A stretch of 10,649 nucleotides of DNA from Betaproteobacteria bacterium UBA6904 (GTDB lineage Bacteria; Pseudomonadota; Gammaproteobacteria; Burkholderiales; SG8-39), in NCBI GenBank assembly GCA_002451175.1, contig DKBI01000325.1, positions 2,564 to 13,212 of the forward strand, in the 5' to 3' direction. Made by a program: the position numbers and the translations under genes. Positions 1 through 6,772 of the stretch are shown one piece after another. A model generated the notes under the pieces. It saw only the letters and a program-made list of their open reading frames with translations. It was not told the DNA's origin and did not search any database. Numbering within the stretch: position 1 is the stretch's first letter; the number at the start of each line of letters is the position of its first letter.

Positions 1-2
1 CG

Positions 3-164
3 GGACTGCGGTTGCGCGCCCTGGTGGCCTCGCCCGATGGCCGGCGGATCGCGCGCGCCGAGGCGGAGGGCGCCGCCGCGGATCCCGAGGCGCTGGGCGA
101 GCGGGTCGCCGCGCAGTTGCGCGCGCAGGGCGCGGAAGAAATCCTGCGTGCGCTGGAGCCGTGA
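3..164 (+). CDS. hemC: Hydroxymethylbilane synthase (porphobilinogen deaminase), C-terminal 53 codons
   Basis: Partial gene; its 5' part lies left of the window. HemC is the cytoplasmic enzyme that joins four porphobilinogen molecules into hydroxymethylbilane. The visible tail reads LRLRALVASPDGRRIARAEA and later EALGERVAAQL and GAEEILRAL. This is typical of the small C-terminal domain of HemC, with a beta hairpin around the SPDG turn and a final helix. The catalytic and dipyrromethane-cofactor regions are not in view. The frame is confirmed by its TGA at 162-164, which overlaps the GTG start of hemD, the usual hemC-hemD arrangement. The identification relies on recognised family sequence plus the hemD neighbour; only the last domain can be judged. 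Confidence 0.88.
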   Translation, partial: GLRLRALVASPDGRRIARAEAEGAAADPEALGERVAAQLRAQGAEEILRALEP

Positions 165-934
165 ACGCCGGACCCCTCAACGGCAGGCGCATCGTCGTCA
201 CGCGTCCGCTGCCGCAGGCGGAGGCACTGGCACAAAGCATTCGCGCGGCGGGCGGCGAGCCGCTGCTGCTGCCCGCCCTGGAGATTCGCGACCTCGCCGA
301 TGCGCGAGCCGTGCATGCGATTGCGGCGCGGCTGGCGGAATTCGACTGGGCGGTCTTCATCAGCCCGACCGCCGTGAGCAAGGGACTGGCCCGCGTTCGC
401 GAGGTGCGCGGCGCCGCAGCCTGGCCGGCGCGCGTGCGGCTCGCCGCCATCGGTGGCGGCACGCAGCGGGCGCTGCGGGATGCGGGACTCGTTGACGTCG
501 TCGCGCCGGAGGGCGGGGCCGACAGCGAGGCGCTGCTTGCCCTGGAAGCGTTCGCGCGGCCGGCGGGCGCGCGGATCGTGATCTTTCGCGGCGTCGGCGG
601 GCGCGAACAGCTGGGCGAGGGCCTGCGGGCGCGCGGCGCAAGCGTCGAGTACGCGGAGTGCTATGTCCGGGCGAAGCCCGATGCGGCATCGGTGTCGCTA
701 GGCGAGCTGAGCGTGGATGCGTTTACCGTGTCCTCCGGCGAAGGGCTCGCCAACCTCGCGCAGATGCTGGATGCGCCGGGCCGGGAGCGCCTGCGCGCGG
801 CGCCGCTGTTCGTGCCGCATGTGCGGGTCGCCGAGCAGGCGACGGCCCTCGGCACTCGGTCCGTGATCGTTGCCGGACCCGCCGATGCCGAAACGATGGC
901 GGCGCTGGTGGCATACTTTGGCCGTACCCGCTGA
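161..934 (+). CDS. hemD: Uroporphyrinogen-III synthase
   Basis: A 257-residue cytoplasmic enzyme that cyclises hydroxymethylbilane to uroporphyrinogen III while inverting ring D, the branch point to heme, siroheme and corrinoids. The length is normal for the family. Family hallmarks are visible in order: an N-terminal strand IVVTRPLPQAEALAQSI (about 11-27), the segment WAVFISPTAVSKGL (about 63-76), LAAIGGGTQRALRDAG (about 94-109), GADSEALLAL, then ARIVIFRGVGGREQL followed by a GASVEYAECYVR segment, and DAFTVSSGEGLANLAQML near the end. This is the two-domain HemD fold, whose primary sequence is poorly conserved. The GTG start at 161 shares bases with the hemC stop (GTGA), which suggests translational coupling. 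No other good in-frame start lies nearby. The stop is 15 bases before hemX. Confidence 0.95.
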   Translation: MNAGPLNGRRIVVTRPLPQAEALAQSIRAAGGEPLLLPALEIRDLADARAVHAIAARLAEFDWAVFISPTAVSKGLARVREVRGAAAWPARVRLAAIGGGTQRALRDAGLVDVVAPEGGADSEALLALEAFARPAGARIVIFRGVGGREQLGEGLRARGASVEYAECYVRAKPDAASVSLGELSVDAFTVSSGEGLANLAQMLDAPGRERLRAAPLFVPHVRVAEQATALGTRSVIVAGPADAETMAALVAYFGRTR

Positions 935-949
935 CGCACTGACGAGCGC

Positions 950-1999
950 ATGGATCCGCACGAGAACCGCACCGCGACGACGCCAGCCACCGAACGCAGC
1001 CGGGCCGGCATGCTGGTCGGGTTTGCGCTGGCGCTGGCGCTCGCGTTTGCCGCGGCGCTGTGGTGGGACACGCGCAGCCGGATCGGCGCCACGCAGGAAG
1101 AGCTGGCGCTGCGCCTGCGCGAAATCGAGGCCGAAAGCCGGAACGCCCGGACCGCGGCGCGGGACGCGCAGGACGCGATGCGCCAGATGCAGGTCAAGGT
1201 GGCCGCGCTCGAAGCCCGGCTCGCGGAGTCGCAGAGCCAGCAGGTCGCCCTGGAATCCCTTTATCAGCAGCTTTCGCGCAGCCGCGACGAGTGGCAGCTG
1301 GCCGAGATCGAGCAGGTACTGGCGATCGCACAGCAGCAGCTGCAACTCGCGGGCAACGTGCGCGCCGCGCTGCTCGCCCTGCAGCTCGCCGAAGGCCGGC
1401 TGGCGCGCGCCGACCGCCCGCAATTCCTGACGGTGCGCCGCGCGCTGAGCCGCGACATCGAACGCCTTCGCTCCGTCCCCGTGGTGGATCTCCCGGGCAT
1501 GAGCGTCAGGCTCGACGCGCTCGTCGCCGGCGTGGATTCGTTGCCGCTCGCGTTCGACGAGCGCCTGGAGCGCGACGCACCCGCGAAACAACCGGCAAAG
1601 AACGGCGCGAAAGCCGGGCCGGAAGCGGGTCTGTGGTCGCGGTTCGGCAGCGAACTGTGGGGCGAGCTGCGCCAGCTGGTGATCGTGCGCAAGGTCGAGG
1701 TCGAGGAGCCGCCGCTCCTGCCGCCTTCACAGGCGTATTTCGTGCGCGAGAATCTCAAGCTGAGGCTGCTGAACGCGCGGGTCGATCTGCTCGTCCGGGA
1801 TGAGGCTGGCTACCGGGAAGACCTGCGCGTCGCGCAGCGCTGGATCCAGCGCTATTTCGACGCCCGCGCCAAGCCGGTGCAGGGCGCGATGGCGCAGCTG
1901 AAGCAGCTCAGCGGTGCCTCGCTGAGCTTCGAGCCGCCGTCGATTGCCGAGAGCCTCGAGGCCGTGCGCGGTTTCCAGGCGCAGCGCGAGCGGCGCTAG
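950..1999 (+). CDS. hemX: HemX family inner-membrane protein
   Basis: A 349-residue protein of the HemX family, often labelled uroporphyrinogen-III C-methyltransferase. I see no S-adenosylmethionine-binding methyltransferase motif, so that enzymatic label is probably wrong. The role is more likely a membrane-anchored accessory to heme synthesis; this is inference. The layout is a short cytoplasmic N-terminus rich in Arg and Thr, one hydrophobic segment (about 21-38), then a long Gln/Glu/Arg/Ala helix with coiled-coil character (about 47-112). A conserved core follows: SRDEWQLAEIEQVLAIAQQQ (111-130), LQLAGNVRAALLALQLAEGR, then RPQFLTVRRALSRDIERLR and VDLPGMSVRLDAL. A Lys/Ala/Pro-rich linker (about 208-226) precedes the C-terminal helical part. 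The ATG at 950 has only a weak purine stretch (GACGAG) upstream. It is followed 9 bases later by hemY, its usual partner. Confidence 0.9.
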   Translation: MDPHENRTATTPATERSRAGMLVGFALALALAFAAALWWDTRSRIGATQEELALRLREIEAESRNARTAARDAQDAMRQMQVKVAALEARLAESQSQQVALESLYQQLSRSRDEWQLAEIEQVLAIAQQQLQLAGNVRAALLALQLAEGRLARADRPQFLTVRRALSRDIERLRSVPVVDLPGMSVRLDALVAGVDSLPLAFDERLERDAPAKQPAKNGAKAGPEAGLWSRFGSELWGELRQLVIVRKVEVEEPPLLPPSQAYFVRENLKLRLLNARVDLLVRDEAGYREDLRVAQRWIQRYFDARAKPVQGAMAQLKQLSGASLSFEPPSIAESLEAVRGFQAQRERR

Positions 2000-2008
2000 G
2001 CCCGAGAC

Positions 2009-3199
2009 GTGAGGGCGCTCTTCTGGCTTGTTGCCGTGTTCGCCGCCGCCGCGGCGCTCGCCATCTTCGGCCGCGCGCAGGACAGCTATGCGCTGTTCGT
2101 CTATCCCCCGTGGCGTGTGGAAGTCTCGCTGCTGCTGTTCGTCGTCGGTGCCTGCGCCGCGTTTGCCCTCGGCTACGTGCTGGTACGGCTGGTCCACCAC
2201 ACGCTTTCGATGCCCGCGCAGGTGCGCGCTTTTCGTGAGCGGCGCGGCCGCGAACAGGCGCTGGCGGCACTGAGCCAGGCGCTGCAGGCGCAGTACGAGG
2301 GGCGCTATGCGAAAGCCGAGAAACAGGCCAGGGTTGCCTGGCAGGGTGGCGTTTCACGGGGGCTCGCCGCGCTGATCGCGGCTCGGGCGGCGCACGCCTT
2401 GGGCGAGTCGGCGCGCCGCGACCAGTGGCTGGATCGTGCGAGAGAAGCGGGTGGTTCGGTGCAGTCCGCGCGGCTGCTCTCGGAGGCCGAACTGGCGCTC
2501 GACGAACGCGATTTCACTCGGGCGCGCGACGTGCTGCGCACCCTGCACGACGCGGGGCCGCGGAACATCGCCGCACTGCGGATGCTGCTGCGCGCCGAGC
2601 GCGGCGCGCAGAACTGGATCGAAGTGTCGCGGTTGGCCGAGGTCCTCGCCAAGCGCCACGCCATCGCGCCGGCCGTGGCGGTGGAGTATCGGGCGCAGGC
2701 CTGCGTTGAGCTTCTGGGGCGCGTGGCCGGCGACCGTCACGGTTTCGAGGAGCAATGGCGACGGTTCAGCGCCGCGGACAAGCGTCTCTCGCGTGTGGCA
2801 ATCGCCGGCGCTCGGCACGCGACGGGACTGGGCAATGCCGGGCTTGCGCGCGAGATCGTCGAGCGCGCGCTGGCAGAGGACTGGGACGGATCCTTGGTTG
2901 CCGAATACGCTGAACTGCCCCCCTTGGAGGCGGACGCCCGCGCGAAGGAAGCGACCGTTCGAATCGAGCGCGCCGAACGCTGGCTCGCGCAACGACCCGA
3001 CGATGCGCAGTTGCTTGCCAGTCTCGGCCGTCTTTGCGTGGCCGCCGAGCTCTGGGGGCAGGCGCAGAAGTACCTCGATGCCTCGCTTTCGCTCGGAGGG
3101 TCGCGTGCGGCGCACCTGGAAATGGCGCGCTTGCTGGGCCGCCTCGGGCGCGCCACGGAGGCTGCGTCGCACTACGTCCGGGCAGCGGAATGGACCTAG
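2009..3199 (+). CDS. hemY: HemY family inner-membrane TPR protein
   Basis: A 396-residue protein of the proteobacterial HemY family, unrelated to the Bacillus protoporphyrinogen oxidase that shares the symbol. It sits in the inner membrane. Two hydrophobic segments are seen (about 3-20 and 39-61), joined by a loop with DSYALFVYPPWRVEVS, the segment typical of this family. After the membrane part comes a basic stretch (VRAFRERRGREQ, about 72-83), then repeated Ala/Leu-rich helix pairs covering most of the remainder. Examples are the stretches around AKAEKQARVAWQ, ARDVLRTLHDAGPRNIAALR and DDAQLLASLGRLCVAAELWG, with LARLGRATEAASHY-like helices at the end. These read as TPR-type helical hairpins. 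The precise function is unresolved in the family; its constant position behind hemX suggests a late heme-pathway scaffolding or quality-control role. The start is GTG with a weak TAGG 8 bases upstream. Confidence 0.9.
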   Translation: MRALFWLVAVFAAAAALAIFGRAQDSYALFVYPPWRVEVSLLLFVVGACAAFALGYVLVRLVHHTLSMPAQVRAFRERRGREQALAALSQALQAQYEGRYAKAEKQARVAWQGGVSRGLAALIAARAAHALGESARRDQWLDRAREAGGSVQSARLLSEAELALDERDFTRARDVLRTLHDAGPRNIAALRMLLRAERGAQNWIEVSRLAEVLAKRHAIAPAVAVEYRAQACVELLGRVAGDRHGFEEQWRRFSAADKRLSRVAIAGARHATGLGNAGLAREIVERALAEDWDGSLVAEYAELPPLEADARAKEATVRIERAERWLAQRPDDAQLLASLGRLCVAAELWGQAQKYLDASLSLGGSRAAHLEMARLLGRLGRATEAASHYVRAAEWT

Positions 3200-3308
3200 C
3201 GCACGAATTGATTCCGAGCAGAAATGTTGCGGCGCAGCAGCGAATTGACGGCAGGAACGACGTGTGAAATTACAACACTTGCTCATGACAAATATTAACG
3301 ATCTGTTA

Positions 3309-3332
3309 CACATGCTTGACCGGGTGCATGTG
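3309..3332. promoter_or_regulatory. Perfect 7-bp inverted repeat around the -35 box (candidate operator)
   Basis: The arms CACATGC (3309-3315) and GCATGTG (3326-3332) are exact reverse complements separated by 10 bases. The spacer holds TTGACC, the -35 element of the candidate receptor promoter. The half-site centres are 17 bases apart, not one 10.5-base helical turn. A dimeric transcription factor bound here would overlap the RNA polymerase site, so repression would be the simplest effect. The symmetry is seen directly; the operator role is inferred, and 7-bp arms can arise by chance in a gap of this size. No regulator gene is present in the window. Confidence 0.4.
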
Positions 3333-3343
3333 GCTGAAATAGT
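3316..3343 (+). promoter_or_regulatory. Candidate sigma-70 promoter of the TonB-dependent receptor gene
   Basis: TTGACC at 3316-3321 matches the -35 consensus at five of six positions. AATAGT at 3338-3343 matches the -10 consensus at four of six, with a 16-base spacer. Transcription would begin near 3350 and give a leader of roughly 80 bases ending in a hairpin and an A-G6 Shine-Dalgarno sequence. The placement in an AT-richer gap ahead of a long, separately terminated gene supports it. The start site is inferred. Confidence 0.5.
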
Positions 3344-3402
3344 TTCCATCTGCGAAGCCGGGTAGTGCGAACCGTTCTCTATTGAGCGAGTCGTCCGCGG
3401 CG

Positions 3403-3422
3403 TAATAAGAAACTACTTATTA
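3403..3422 (+). promoter_or_regulatory. Hairpin directly before the receptor ribosome-binding site
   Basis: TAATAAG (3403-3409) and CTTATTA (3416-3422) are perfect inverted repeats with a 6-base loop AAACTA. The last stem base is the A that begins the AGGGGGG ribosome-binding sequence at 3422-3428. The stem is AT-rich (six A-T pairs and one G-C pair), so it would be weak as RNA. It could expose or partly mask the ribosome site, protect the 5' end, or act as a DNA operator. No U-tract follows, so it is not an intrinsic terminator. Confidence 0.4.
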
Positions 3423-3428
3423 GGGGGG
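3422..3428 (+). promoter_or_regulatory. Ribosome-binding site of the receptor gene (AGGGGGG)
   Basis: A purine block of A followed by six G lies 4 bases before the GTG at 3433. It decides this start: the first 31 residues from this GTG form a good signal peptide, which any later in-frame start would truncate. The same A-plus-G-run design recurs ahead of tonB, and a G6 run precedes exbD2. Confidence 0.6.
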
Positions 3429-3432
3429 TTCA

Positions 3433-6400
3433 GTGACGATCAAGCGAACGACTTTGTCCCGTTCTGTGGCGCTTGCATTTGGCGCCGCGGCGCTGATGTT
3501 CAGCGTCAGTTCCACGGTGGTTGCGCAGACCAGTGCGACAGGGCGAATTTTTGGTGATGTGACCGGCGGGGCAGGGACGACGGTTGTCATCGAGCAGGCG
3601 GGAACGGGGGTTCGCCGCACGCTTACGCCGAACGCGGCGGGTCGCTTCGATGCGACCGCACTGAACCCCGGCACCTACACCGTGCAGTTGGTTCGGGGCG
3701 GGTCGGTCGTGCAGACGAAGGAGATCGAGGTCTTCATCGGCCAGGGCAGTGAAGTGAACTTCGCCGCCGCTGAAACCCTGCAGACGGTTCAGGTCGTCAG
3801 CCGGCGCGCCACGATCGACGTGTCCTCCGCGAACAGCGGTACCACGTTCACGGCGCAGGAATTGGAAAAACTGCCGGTGGCGAAGGATGTCGCGGCGGTT
3901 CTGCAATTGGTGCCGGGCACGACGCGCGGCGATACGCGCTACGGTGGTCTCAACGCGCCGAGCTTCGGTGGCGCGTCCGCGGCCGAAAACGCCTACCACA
4001 TCAACGGGTTTCCGGTTACGAACATCCTCTACGGCGTGAGCTTCTCGCAGCTGCCGTTCAATTCGATCGCGCAGACGCAGGTGCTCGCGGGTGGATACGG
4101 CGCGGAATTCGGCCGGTCGACCGGGGGCGTGATCAACATTACGACCAAACGGGGCACGAATACCTGGGAGGCGGGCGCGTCGCTGAAGTATTCGCCGAAG
4201 GGACTGCGGTCCGACCAGAAGAACTCGGTGTACCCGACCAATGGCAGCACCCGCGACGGCCAGGTTTTCTTCGCCTTTGAGGACGATCGCGCGGAGTCGT
4301 ACGGCGGGAATTTCTACGTCGGTGGCCCGATCATCAAGGACAAGCTGTTCTTCTACTACACGGCCGAAGAGAACGTGTCGAATTTCGACGTCATCCGGCA
4401 GACCCGGAGCAGCGCGAATTCGACGACCGGCATCGCCAGTGCCGGATTCCAGGAAATCAAGCGTCAGCAGCCTCGCAGCCTGCTCAAGCTCGACTGGAAC
4501 ATCACGCAAGACCATATCGTCGAGTACACGAACATCCACGACAAGAACCAGGAGGACCGCAAGTACTACGGGTACAACTACGGGACTCTGGCGCGCAACG
4601 ACAATCGCAACGGCGGGATCCGCTACGAGAACTCGGGGCCGACGCCGGTCGCGGCGCCGCAGGGTGCGGACACCGAGATCTTCAAGTACACGGGTTACTG
4701 GACCGACAACCTGACCTTCACCGGCGTGTATGGCTGGAGCCGGACGAGACACTCGCAGTTGCCGGACGGGTACAACCCGAGCCTCTTCCAGGTGTTCTTC
4801 GACCCGAACTCCTCGGCTCCCGGATTTACCTACTTCAATCCGCAGCCGACGACGGGTTCGCTCCTGGTATCGGGGGCGCAGGACAAGTCGACGGCCTATC
4901 GGATGGACTTGGAGTACAAGTTGCCATGGCAGTTGGCCGGAACGCACACGGTGCGCGGCGGACTTGACCGGGTCGTCTACAAGTCGAAGGCCGGCAACGC
5001 GTTGGCCGGCGGCGGCCGTTGGGAGTACGGCAGGCAGGCGAACCCGGGCGATTCGCCCTGGGGTCCGCCGATCCTGGCTCCGAATACGGTGGCACAGCCG
5101 CTCGCGCAGCAAGGCTACTTCGTCGACCGAGTGCTGATCGATGCCGTGTCGACCCCGTCGGTGATCCAGAAGGCGCAATACATTGAGGATCGCTGGCAGG
5201 TCACGAAGGACGTTCTGCTGACGATCGGTATCCGCGACGAGCAGTTCGATAACCGCAACGGCGACAACGCGACCTACCTGAAGCAGGACCGGCAGATTGC
5301 GCCGCGCTTTGCCGCGGCGTGGGACGTGAACGGCAATTCCACGTTCAAGGTCTTCGGCACGGCGGGTCGTTACCATCTGCCGTTGCCGACGAACGTCGCG
5401 GTGCGTGGCGCGGGAAGCTCGCGCTTCACGACGGAATTCTTCACCTATACGGGCGTCGATCCGGTGACGGCTGCCCCGACGGGCCTGACGTCGCTCGGCC
5501 CGGTCGTCTCGGCCAACAACGAGTTCGGTCAGGCCATCGATCCGCTCACGGTCTCGGCGGTCGACATCAAGTCGCACTACCAGGACGAATTCACCCTTGG
5601 TTTCGAGAAGGCGCTGACCCGGGACTACAACTTCGGCGTGCGTGGGACGTACCGCAACCTGAAGAGCACGATCGACGACATGTGCGACGACCGTCCGTTC
5701 CGCGTGTGGGCGGCCGCGCAGCCGGTTCCGATCGACACCAGCAACTGGGGCGGCGGCTGTTTCCTGTTCAACCCGGGCGTCGACAACCGGTTCCGGGTCG
5801 ATCTGAACGGCGACGGTGTGCTCGAGGATGTCTCGCTGTCGGCCGGCGCATTGGGCTATCCGAAGGCCAAGCGCAAGTACCAGGCGCTCGACTTCTTCCT
5901 GGAGCATCCGTTCCGCGACAAGTGGTACGGCAAGATCAACTACACGTATTCCAAGTCGAAGGGCAACACGGAAGGCCTGCTCCTTTCGGACATCGGCCAG
6001 GCGGACGTTTCGACCACCCAGGTGTTCGATTACCCGGAAATCATGCAGAACTCCTACGGGTATCTGCCGAATGACCGGAGGCATCAGATCAAGGCCTACG
6101 GCTTCTATGAATTCACGCCCCAGTGGGGTGCGGGCGTGAACTTCCTGGCTGCTTCCGGGCGCCCGAAGAACTGCCTCGGGAACTTCACCGACAACACGAA
6201 CGACGCCTACGCCTATGGGCCGGCGTTCTTCTACTGCAACGGCGTGGCGACCCCGCGCGGTTCGCAGGGCCGGTTGCCGTGGGATATCCGCTTCGACGTG
6301 AACGTGGCCTACCGGCCGGATTGGTTCAAGGGGTTGATGTTCAAGATGGACATCTTCAACGTCTTCAACCGTCGCGTCGAGGAAGCCATCGAAGAGCGCT

Positions 6401-6507
6401 ACCACATCCGACCGCAGACGACGGTGCGTCCGGAATTTGGCGCGCCGCTGGCCTACTCGACCCCGCGTTATGTCCAGTTCTTGGTCCAGTACGATCACAA
6501 GTTCTGA
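3433..6507 (+). CDS. Oar-like TonB-dependent outer-membrane receptor with carboxypeptidase-regulatory-like N-terminal domain
   Basis: A 1024-residue outer-membrane receptor that would import a ligand using energy delivered by TonB. Order: signal peptide (1-31, predicted cut VVA|QTS); a carboxypeptidase-regulatory-like Ig domain (about 36-112, with GRFDATALNPGTYTVQLVRG); a TonB-box-like stretch ETLQTVQVVS (114-123); a plug domain (about 126-240, with AENAYHINGFPVTN and GGYGAEFGRSTGGVINITTK); then a large beta-barrel ending YVQFLVQYDHKF, with the terminal Phe of the outer-membrane beta signal. The carboxypeptidase-like module plus plug is the Oar-type architecture. Its only four cysteines (751, 776, 914, 935) lie in the last third, and a DLNGDGVLED loop (790-799) resembles a calcium-binding loop. 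No TTA, CTA or TCA codon occurs in the gene. It has its own promoter region and terminator and lies directly before tonB, which points to functional pairing. The ligand cannot be told from sequence; many relatives handle peptides, proteins or glycans. Confidence 0.93.
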   Translation: MTIKRTTLSRSVALAFGAAALMFSVSSTVVAQTSATGRIFGDVTGGAGTTVVIEQAGTGVRRTLTPNAAGRFDATALNPGTYTVQLVRGGSVVQTKEIEVFIGQGSEVNFAAAETLQTVQVVSRRATIDVSSANSGTTFTAQELEKLPVAKDVAAVLQLVPGTTRGDTRYGGLNAPSFGGASAAENAYHINGFPVTNILYGVSFSQLPFNSIAQTQVLAGGYGAEFGRSTGGVINITTKRGTNTWEAGASLKYSPKGLRSDQKNSVYPTNGSTRDGQVFFAFEDDRAESYGGNFYVGGPIIKDKLFFYYTAEENVSNFDVIRQTRSSANSTTGIASAGFQEIKRQQPRSLLKLDWNITQDHIVEYTNIHDKNQEDRKYYGYNYGTLARNDNRNGGIRYENSGPTPVAAPQGADTEIFKYTGYWTDNLTFTGVYGWSRTRHSQLPDGYNPSLFQVFFDPNSSAPGFTYFNPQPTTGSLLVSGAQDKSTAYRMDLEYKLPWQLAGTHTVRGGLDRVVYKSKAGNALAGGGRWEYGRQANPGDSPWGPPILAPNTVAQPLAQQGYFVDRVLIDAVSTPSVIQKAQYIEDRWQVTKDVLLTIGIRDEQFDNRNGDNATYLKQDRQIAPRFAAAWDVNGNSTFKVFGTAGRYHLPLPTNVAVRGAGSSRFTTEFFTYTGVDPVTAAPTGLTSLGPVVSANNEFGQAIDPLTVSAVDIKSHYQDEFTLGFEKALTRDYNFGVRGTYRNLKSTIDDMCDDRPFRVWAAAQPVPIDTSNWGGGCFLFNPGVDNRFRVDLNGDGVLEDVSLSAGALGYPKAKRKYQALDFFLEHPFRDKWYGKINYTYSKSKGNTEGLLLSDIGQADVSTTQVFDYPEIMQNSYGYLPNDRRHQIKAYGFYEFTPQWGAGVNFLAASGRPKNCLGNFTDNTNDAYAYGPAFFYCNGVATPRGSQGRLPWDIRFDVNVAYRPDWFKGLMFKMDIFNVFNRRVEEAIEERYHIRPQTTVRPEFGAPLAYSTPRYVQFLVQYDHKF

Positions 6508-6528
6508 TCCGAAGGCTGGCTGAACGAG

Positions 6529-6563
6529 GCCCGGAACCGACCGTTCCGGGCTTTTTCTTTCTT
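6529..6563 (+). terminator. Rho-independent terminator of the receptor gene
   Basis: The arms GCCCGGAAC (6529-6537) and GTTCCGGGC (6543-6551) pair perfectly over 9 bp with a 5-base loop. They are followed at once by the T-rich run TTTTTCTTTCTT (6552-6563). It starts 22 bases after the receptor stop codon. It separates the receptor transcript from the tonB module and implies that tonB needs its own promoter. Confidence 0.93.
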
Positions 6564-6573
6564 ATGGCCCGGC

Positions 6574-6602
6574 TTTTCTCCGGCGCGCGGATGAAGTAAA
6601 CT
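6574..6602 (+). promoter_or_regulatory. Candidate promoter of the tonB-exbBDD module
   Basis: A promoter is expected between the receptor terminator and tonB. The best pair I see is TTTTCT (6574-6579, weak -35, three of six) and TAAACT (6597-6602, -10, four of six) with 17-base spacing. A GC-rich inverted repeat, GGCGCG (6582-6587) with CGCGCC (6605-6610), brackets the -10 region. The leader would be about 160 bases long. The match is modest and the call tentative. Confidence 0.3.
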
Positions 6603-6685
6603 GCCGCGCCTTTTCGCGCCGCTGCGCTCCGGCCCTTCGCCACGAGGCGTCTGGGCCGCCGGGTGCGGTAGACCTTCTGGAATGA

Positions 6686-6772
6686 ATGGACGCTGGATTT
6701 CGTTTGCTGAACTGGGTCGGATGCGCCATGACGATGACGATTGAGCCCTGCCGCAGGGGGGGCCGGCGGTGA
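6686..6772 (+). CDS. Possible 28-codon upstream ORF ending on the tonB start
   Basis: An ATG at 6686 opens a 28-codon frame. Its sequence starts MDAGFRLLNWVGCAMTMTIE and ends CRRGGRR, and its TGA (6770-6772) overlaps the tonB GTG as GTGA, the same junction used by hemC-hemD. Internal ATGs at 6728 and 6734 could also start it. The Shine-Dalgarno match before 6686 is poor. The frame runs through the G7 ribosome-binding tract of tonB, so its translation could control tonB initiation by stop-start coupling. An overlapping frame at 6682-6744 (20 codons) also exists. An open frame of this length is easy to obtain by chance in GC-rich DNA. Confidence 0.2.
   Translation: MDAGFRLLNWVGCAMTMTIEPCRRGGRR
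6755..6762 (+). promoter_or_regulatory. Ribosome-binding site of tonB (A plus seven G)
   Basis: AGGGGGGG lies 6 bases before the GTG at 6769. It decides that start and gives TonB its expected short cytoplasmic N-terminus before the membrane anchor. The homopolymeric G7 is unusual for a Shine-Dalgarno sequence and repeats the design seen before the receptor gene. Confidence 0.6.

Larger units (their letters stand above)
3200..3432. other. Intergenic regulatory region between the hem operon and the receptor gene
   Basis: A 233-base gap, visibly AT-richer than the flanking genes, especially at about 3266-3350 and 3403-3422. It holds a candidate promoter, an inverted repeat around the -35 box, a hairpin and the ribosome-binding site of the receptor gene, each listed separately. 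A second, weaker promoter-like pair is TTACAA (3270-3275) and TATTAA (3293-3298) with 17-base spacing. I see no clear Rho-independent terminator for the hem operon, no convincing Fur box and no small ORF with a good start here. Confidence 0.6.

Noticed and set aside
698..1591. Long minus-strand open frame across hemD and hemX
   Set aside because: Shadow of the sense codons; Arg/Ala/Gln-rich composition with no recognisable domain, opposite well-recognised hem genes.
3266..3345. Possible Fur (iron) box before the receptor
   Set aside because: The AT-rich stretch lacks a convincing match to the Fur consensus on either strand. I saw none before tonB either, so iron control is not supported.
3430..6498. 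A 1022-codon open frame on the minus strand covering the whole receptor gene
   Set aside because: It is codon-aligned with the receptor, so its openness only means that the receptor lacks TTA, CTA and TCA codons, which are rare in GC-rich genomes. The product is Arg/Val-rich with no recognisable domain, while the sense frame is a full receptor.
6582..6614. GGCGCG and CGCGCC arms followed by TTTT, a second terminator-like element
   Set aside because: The arms are only 6 bp with a 17-base loop and a 4-base T-run. It is much weaker than the terminator at 6529-6563 and overlaps the candidate tonB promoter.
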